The position numbers were made by a program, and so were the translations under genes. A stretch of 7,828 nucleotides of DNA from contig JAEZLY010000315.1 in NCBI GenBank assembly GCA_023414985.1, positions 1 through 7,828 on the forward strand, written 5' to 3'. The notes beneath the pieces were generated by a model. The model saw only the letters and a list, made by a program, of their open reading frames with translations, was not told where the DNA came from and did no database searches. This DNA is from Bacillota bacterium. GTDB taxonomy: Bacteria; Bacillota; Clostridia; Lachnospirales; Lachnospiraceae. Positions 6,076 to 7,828 of this stretch are shown here, piece after piece (position 1 is the stretch's first letter; each line of letters begins with the position of its first letter).

Positions 6076-6104
6076 ATTATATCAAAGGCTGGTAATTTTG
6101 TCAA
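6076..6104 (-). promoter_or_regulatory. Consensus promoter of the NlpC/P60 gene
   Basis: The minus strand has a perfect TTGACA (6099-6104), a 17-bp spacer and a perfect TATAAT (6076-6081), with TG one base upstream of the -10 (extended -10). Transcription would begin near 6069, giving a leader of about 117 bases. A main-sigma-factor promoter this strong suggests expression in growing cells and not only during sporulation. Confidence 0.9.
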
Positions 6105-6153
6105 CTATGTGTCAGTCTTATTTTACAATTTAGTCATTATCTACAAAGCCAGG

Positions 6154-6179
6154 AAAAAATAATGTCGGAATGGGACATT
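6154..6179 (-). terminator. Weak terminator-like hairpin upstream of the NlpC/P60 promoter
   Basis: A 6-bp stem (AATGTC at 6161-6166 with GACATT at 6174-6179) and a 7-base loop are followed on the minus strand by an A and six T residues (6154-6159). It could back up the spoIVA terminator about 80 bases upstream. The stem is short and GC-poor, so activity is doubtful. Confidence 0.35.
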
Positions 6180-6255
6180 CTACCTATGCGTTTTTCCATT
6201 AGGATAGAACGGTTCCTGTAACTTTTAAAAAATGATTTCATTCTTTTTCGTTGGT

Positions 6256-6298
6256 AATAAAAAGAGATAAACTTGTGCAATATGACAAGTCTATCTCT
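6256..6298 (-). terminator. Intrinsic terminator of spoIVA
   Basis: A 14-bp stem (arms 6263-6276 and 6285-6298, AGAGATAGACTTGT on the minus strand) with an 8-base loop is followed by TTTTTATT. One position is a G-U wobble in minus-strand RNA and would be an A-C mismatch in plus-strand RNA, which supports the minus orientation. It begins about 35 bases after the spoIVA stop codon. Confidence 0.93.
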
Positions 6299-6332
6299 AT
6301 TCATTTAATTTATGGTGACAATTAACAGCTTC

Positions 6333-7811
6333 TTATATGATAATGCATACGAGTCCGCCGTTGCTGTCATTAATGATTTTCTGCATCGTTTCCTGAAGCT
6401 TAAGCTGACTTTCATCTGTCAGCTTATTAATCTTTGTGTTGATACCGTCATCCACCAGCTGTCTGATTGTCTTTCCGAAGATGTTCGTCTCCCAGATTCC
6501 CTCGGGATTATCCTTGGCATTGGCATTGATATAGTTGATCAGATCCTTAGCCTGATCCTCGGAACCTACAATCGGAGCTACTTCCGTCAGGATATCAGCC
6601 TTGATCATATGAATGGACGGAGCTGTCGCCTTAATCTTAACACCGAATTTATTTCCGTGCTTCATGATCTCCGGCTCTTCTATCCTTACTTCATTTCTCA
6701 GTGGTGCTACGATGCCATAACCTTTCTGCCGAACCTCGTTGGCAGCTGCGGATACCTTTTCATATTCGGACTTTCTGGCTGCCAGATCCTTCAGGGTGGA
6801 GATCAGCTGGTACTCTCCGCTGATCGGGACACCGATCAGGTCGCTTAAAATCTGATAATAATACATATCATCGAATTCAACATTTACACTGACGGTACCG
6901 TCCTGCATATTGATCTTATCCAGTTTGAACCGCTTCACATAATTACTGCCCGTATCAAAGTTGGCCATCCTGGCATCCTTGACCTGGCTGACCTTATGGA
7001 ACAGCTCTTTTACCGAGGCAATCAGATCTGTCTTCAGCCAATGATCCTGAGGAAGCATCTCAGCCCATTTCGGCATATAGAAATCAAGCTCTGTTACAGG
7101 GAAGACGGAAAGGATATTTTCCATAATCCTTGTAATGTCTTCCTTACGGAGCTGCTCGGCATTGACTGGCATAACGGGAACATCATATTCCTCCTGCATC
7201 TCCTCCGCAAGTTTCAGAGTATCATTGGAATAAGGCTTATTCGTATTCAGAAGAACGATAAAGGGCTTTCCGAGATGCTTCAGCTCGTTAATGGTTCGTT
7301 CTTCCGGAAAATGATAATTGATCCTCGGAATATCTCCGAAGCTTCCGTCCGTAGTAACAACAATACCGATCGTAGAATGATCATTGATTACTTTCCTGGT
7401 TCCGATTTCCGCTGCCTGTGTAAACGGAATTTCCTGGTCGAACCAGGGGGTATGTACCATGCGCTCATGCTGGTTTTCAATATGTCCGGAGGCTCCGTCC
7501 ACCATATATCCTACACAATCGATCAATCGAATTTTTACCTTCGTTTCGTCATTGAAGGTAATCGTGGCAGCTTCCTTCGGGATGAATTTAGGCTCTGTCG
7601 TCATGATGGTCTTACCTGCAGCAGCCTGAGGCAATTCATCGATTGCCCGTTCTCTGCTATGGACATCCTCAATACCCGGTATTACCAAGAGATCCATGAA
7701 TCTCTTAATAAAGGTAGACTTCCCTGTTCTGACCGGCCCTACCACACCGATGTATATTTCACCGCCTGTCCTAGCCTGGATATCATTATAAACATCGTAC
7801 TGCCCTAACAT
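6333..7811 (-). CDS. spoIVA: Stage IV sporulation protein A, spore-coat morphogenetic ATPase
   Basis: SpoIVA polymerises with ATP hydrolysis on the outer forespore membrane in the mother cell and forms the basement layer on which the spore coat assembles; it is also needed for cortex formation. At 492 residues it has the same length as the B. subtilis protein and resembles it throughout. The N-terminal ATPase domain has RTGGEIYIGVVG, Walker A GPVRTGKS (25-32, Lys31), the threonine pair in TIMTTEPKF (Thr71, Thr72) and Walker B IRLIDCVGY (Asp98). The C-terminal part includes EVAPIVGSE, the WETNIFGK block and the conserved end NDSNGGLVCIII, the region that in B. subtilis meets the membrane and SpoVM. 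The start at 7811 has AAGGAGG 8 bases upstream. Its promoter, expected to be sigma-E dependent from work in B. subtilis, lies beyond the right edge. It is followed by its own terminator. No damage is visible. Confidence 0.99.
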   Translation of the reverse strand: MLGQYDVYNDIQARTGGEIYIGVVGPVRTGKSTFIKRFMDLLVIPGIEDVHSRERAIDELPQAAAGKTIMTTEPKFIPKEAATITFNDETKVKIRLIDCVGYMVDGASGHIENQHERMVHTPWFDQEIPFTQAAEIGTRKVINDHSTIGIVVTTDGSFGDIPRINYHFPEERTINELKHLGKPFIVLLNTNKPYSNDTLKLAEEMQEEYDVPVMPVNAEQLRKEDITRIMENILSVFPVTELDFYMPKWAEMLPQDHWLKTDLIASVKELFHKVSQVKDARMANFDTGSNYVKRFKLDKINMQDGTVSVNVEFDDMYYYQILSDLIGVPISGEYQLISTLKDLAARKSEYEKVSAAANEVRQKGYGIVAPLRNEVRIEEPEIMKHGNKFGVKIKATAPSIHMIKADILTEVAPIVGSEDQAKDLINYINANAKDNPEGIWETNIFGKTIRQLVDDGINTKINKLTDESQLKLQETMQKIINDSNGGLVCIII

Positions 7812-7828
7812 ATGCCAACCCTCCTTAT

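Larger units (their letters stand above)
5953..6332. other. 380-base non-coding gap between spoIVA and the NlpC/P60 gene
   Basis: In transcription order the gap holds the spoIVA terminator (6256-6298), about 75 bases with only minor palindromes (for example GAACGGTTC), a weaker terminator-like hairpin (6154-6179), the NlpC/P60 promoter (6076-6104) and an AT-rich leader of about 117 bases. The leader carries WalR-like half-sites and a weak distant inverted pair (ATTAAGT at 5992-5998 with ACTTAAT at 6037-6043). I recognise no riboswitch class and no gene. Confidence 0.8.

Noticed and set aside
6312..6848. Plus-strand open frame of 178 codons opposite the end of spoIVA
   Set aside because: It is entirely antisense to a clearly conserved gene apart from a few bases, has no ribosome binding site, and its sequence looks like the complement of spoIVA codons.
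6996..7808. Plus-strand open frame of 270 codons opposite the start of spoIVA
   Set aside because: Long but fully antisense to the conserved ATPase domain of spoIVA, with no recognisable motif or initiation signal. Codon bias in the real gene explains the absence of stops.

Overview
The window looks like ordinary chromosome from an endospore-forming member of the Bacillota, most likely a Clostridia/Lachnospiraceae-type organism. The evidence is a full-length spoIVA gene (a marker of endospore formation), moderately AT-rich DNA, strong GGAGG-type ribosome binding sites, consensus housekeeping promoters and U-tract terminators. The family-level placement is inferred from overall protein character and was not tested by a search.

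All five genes lie on the minus strand, so they read from right to left. In reading order they are: spoIVA (6333-7811), the spore-coat basement-layer ATPase; a secreted two-SH3-domain NlpC/P60 cell-wall hydrolase (4885-5952); a membrane-anchored MutS-family ATPase of unknown function (2991-4667); rnhA, ribonuclease HI (2073-2552); and mutS, the mismatch-recognition ATPase (1-1969), whose C-terminal end lies beyond the left edge.

The genes do not look like one operon. spoIVA, the NlpC/P60 gene and rnhA are each followed by an intrinsic terminator. The NlpC/P60 gene and the MutS-like gene each have a perfect TTGACA-17-TATAAT promoter. mutS has an extended -10 promoter placed inside the terminator hairpin of rnhA. 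The functions fall into two themes, envelope and sporulation (spoIVA, NlpC/P60) and genome maintenance (rnhA, mutS, possibly the MutS-like gene), but shared regulation is not shown.

The two large gaps hold the non-coding structure. The 438-base gap between the MutS-like gene and rnhA (2553-2990) contains a roughly 231-bp imperfect inverted repeat with a hairpin inserted in one arm, next to a short 12-bp-period tandem repeat. The 380-base gap between spoIVA and the NlpC/P60 gene (5953-6332) contains the spoIVA terminator, a weaker terminator-like hairpin, the NlpC/P60 promoter and a cluster of TGTWAH half-sites matching the WalR (YycF) operator consensus. I saw no CRISPR array, tRNA, rRNA, transposase gene or prophage gene. 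No obviously new multi-gene system is visible. The items most worth a second look are the inverted-repeat element, the promoter inside the terminator, the WalR-like boxes and the membrane-anchored MutS paralogue.
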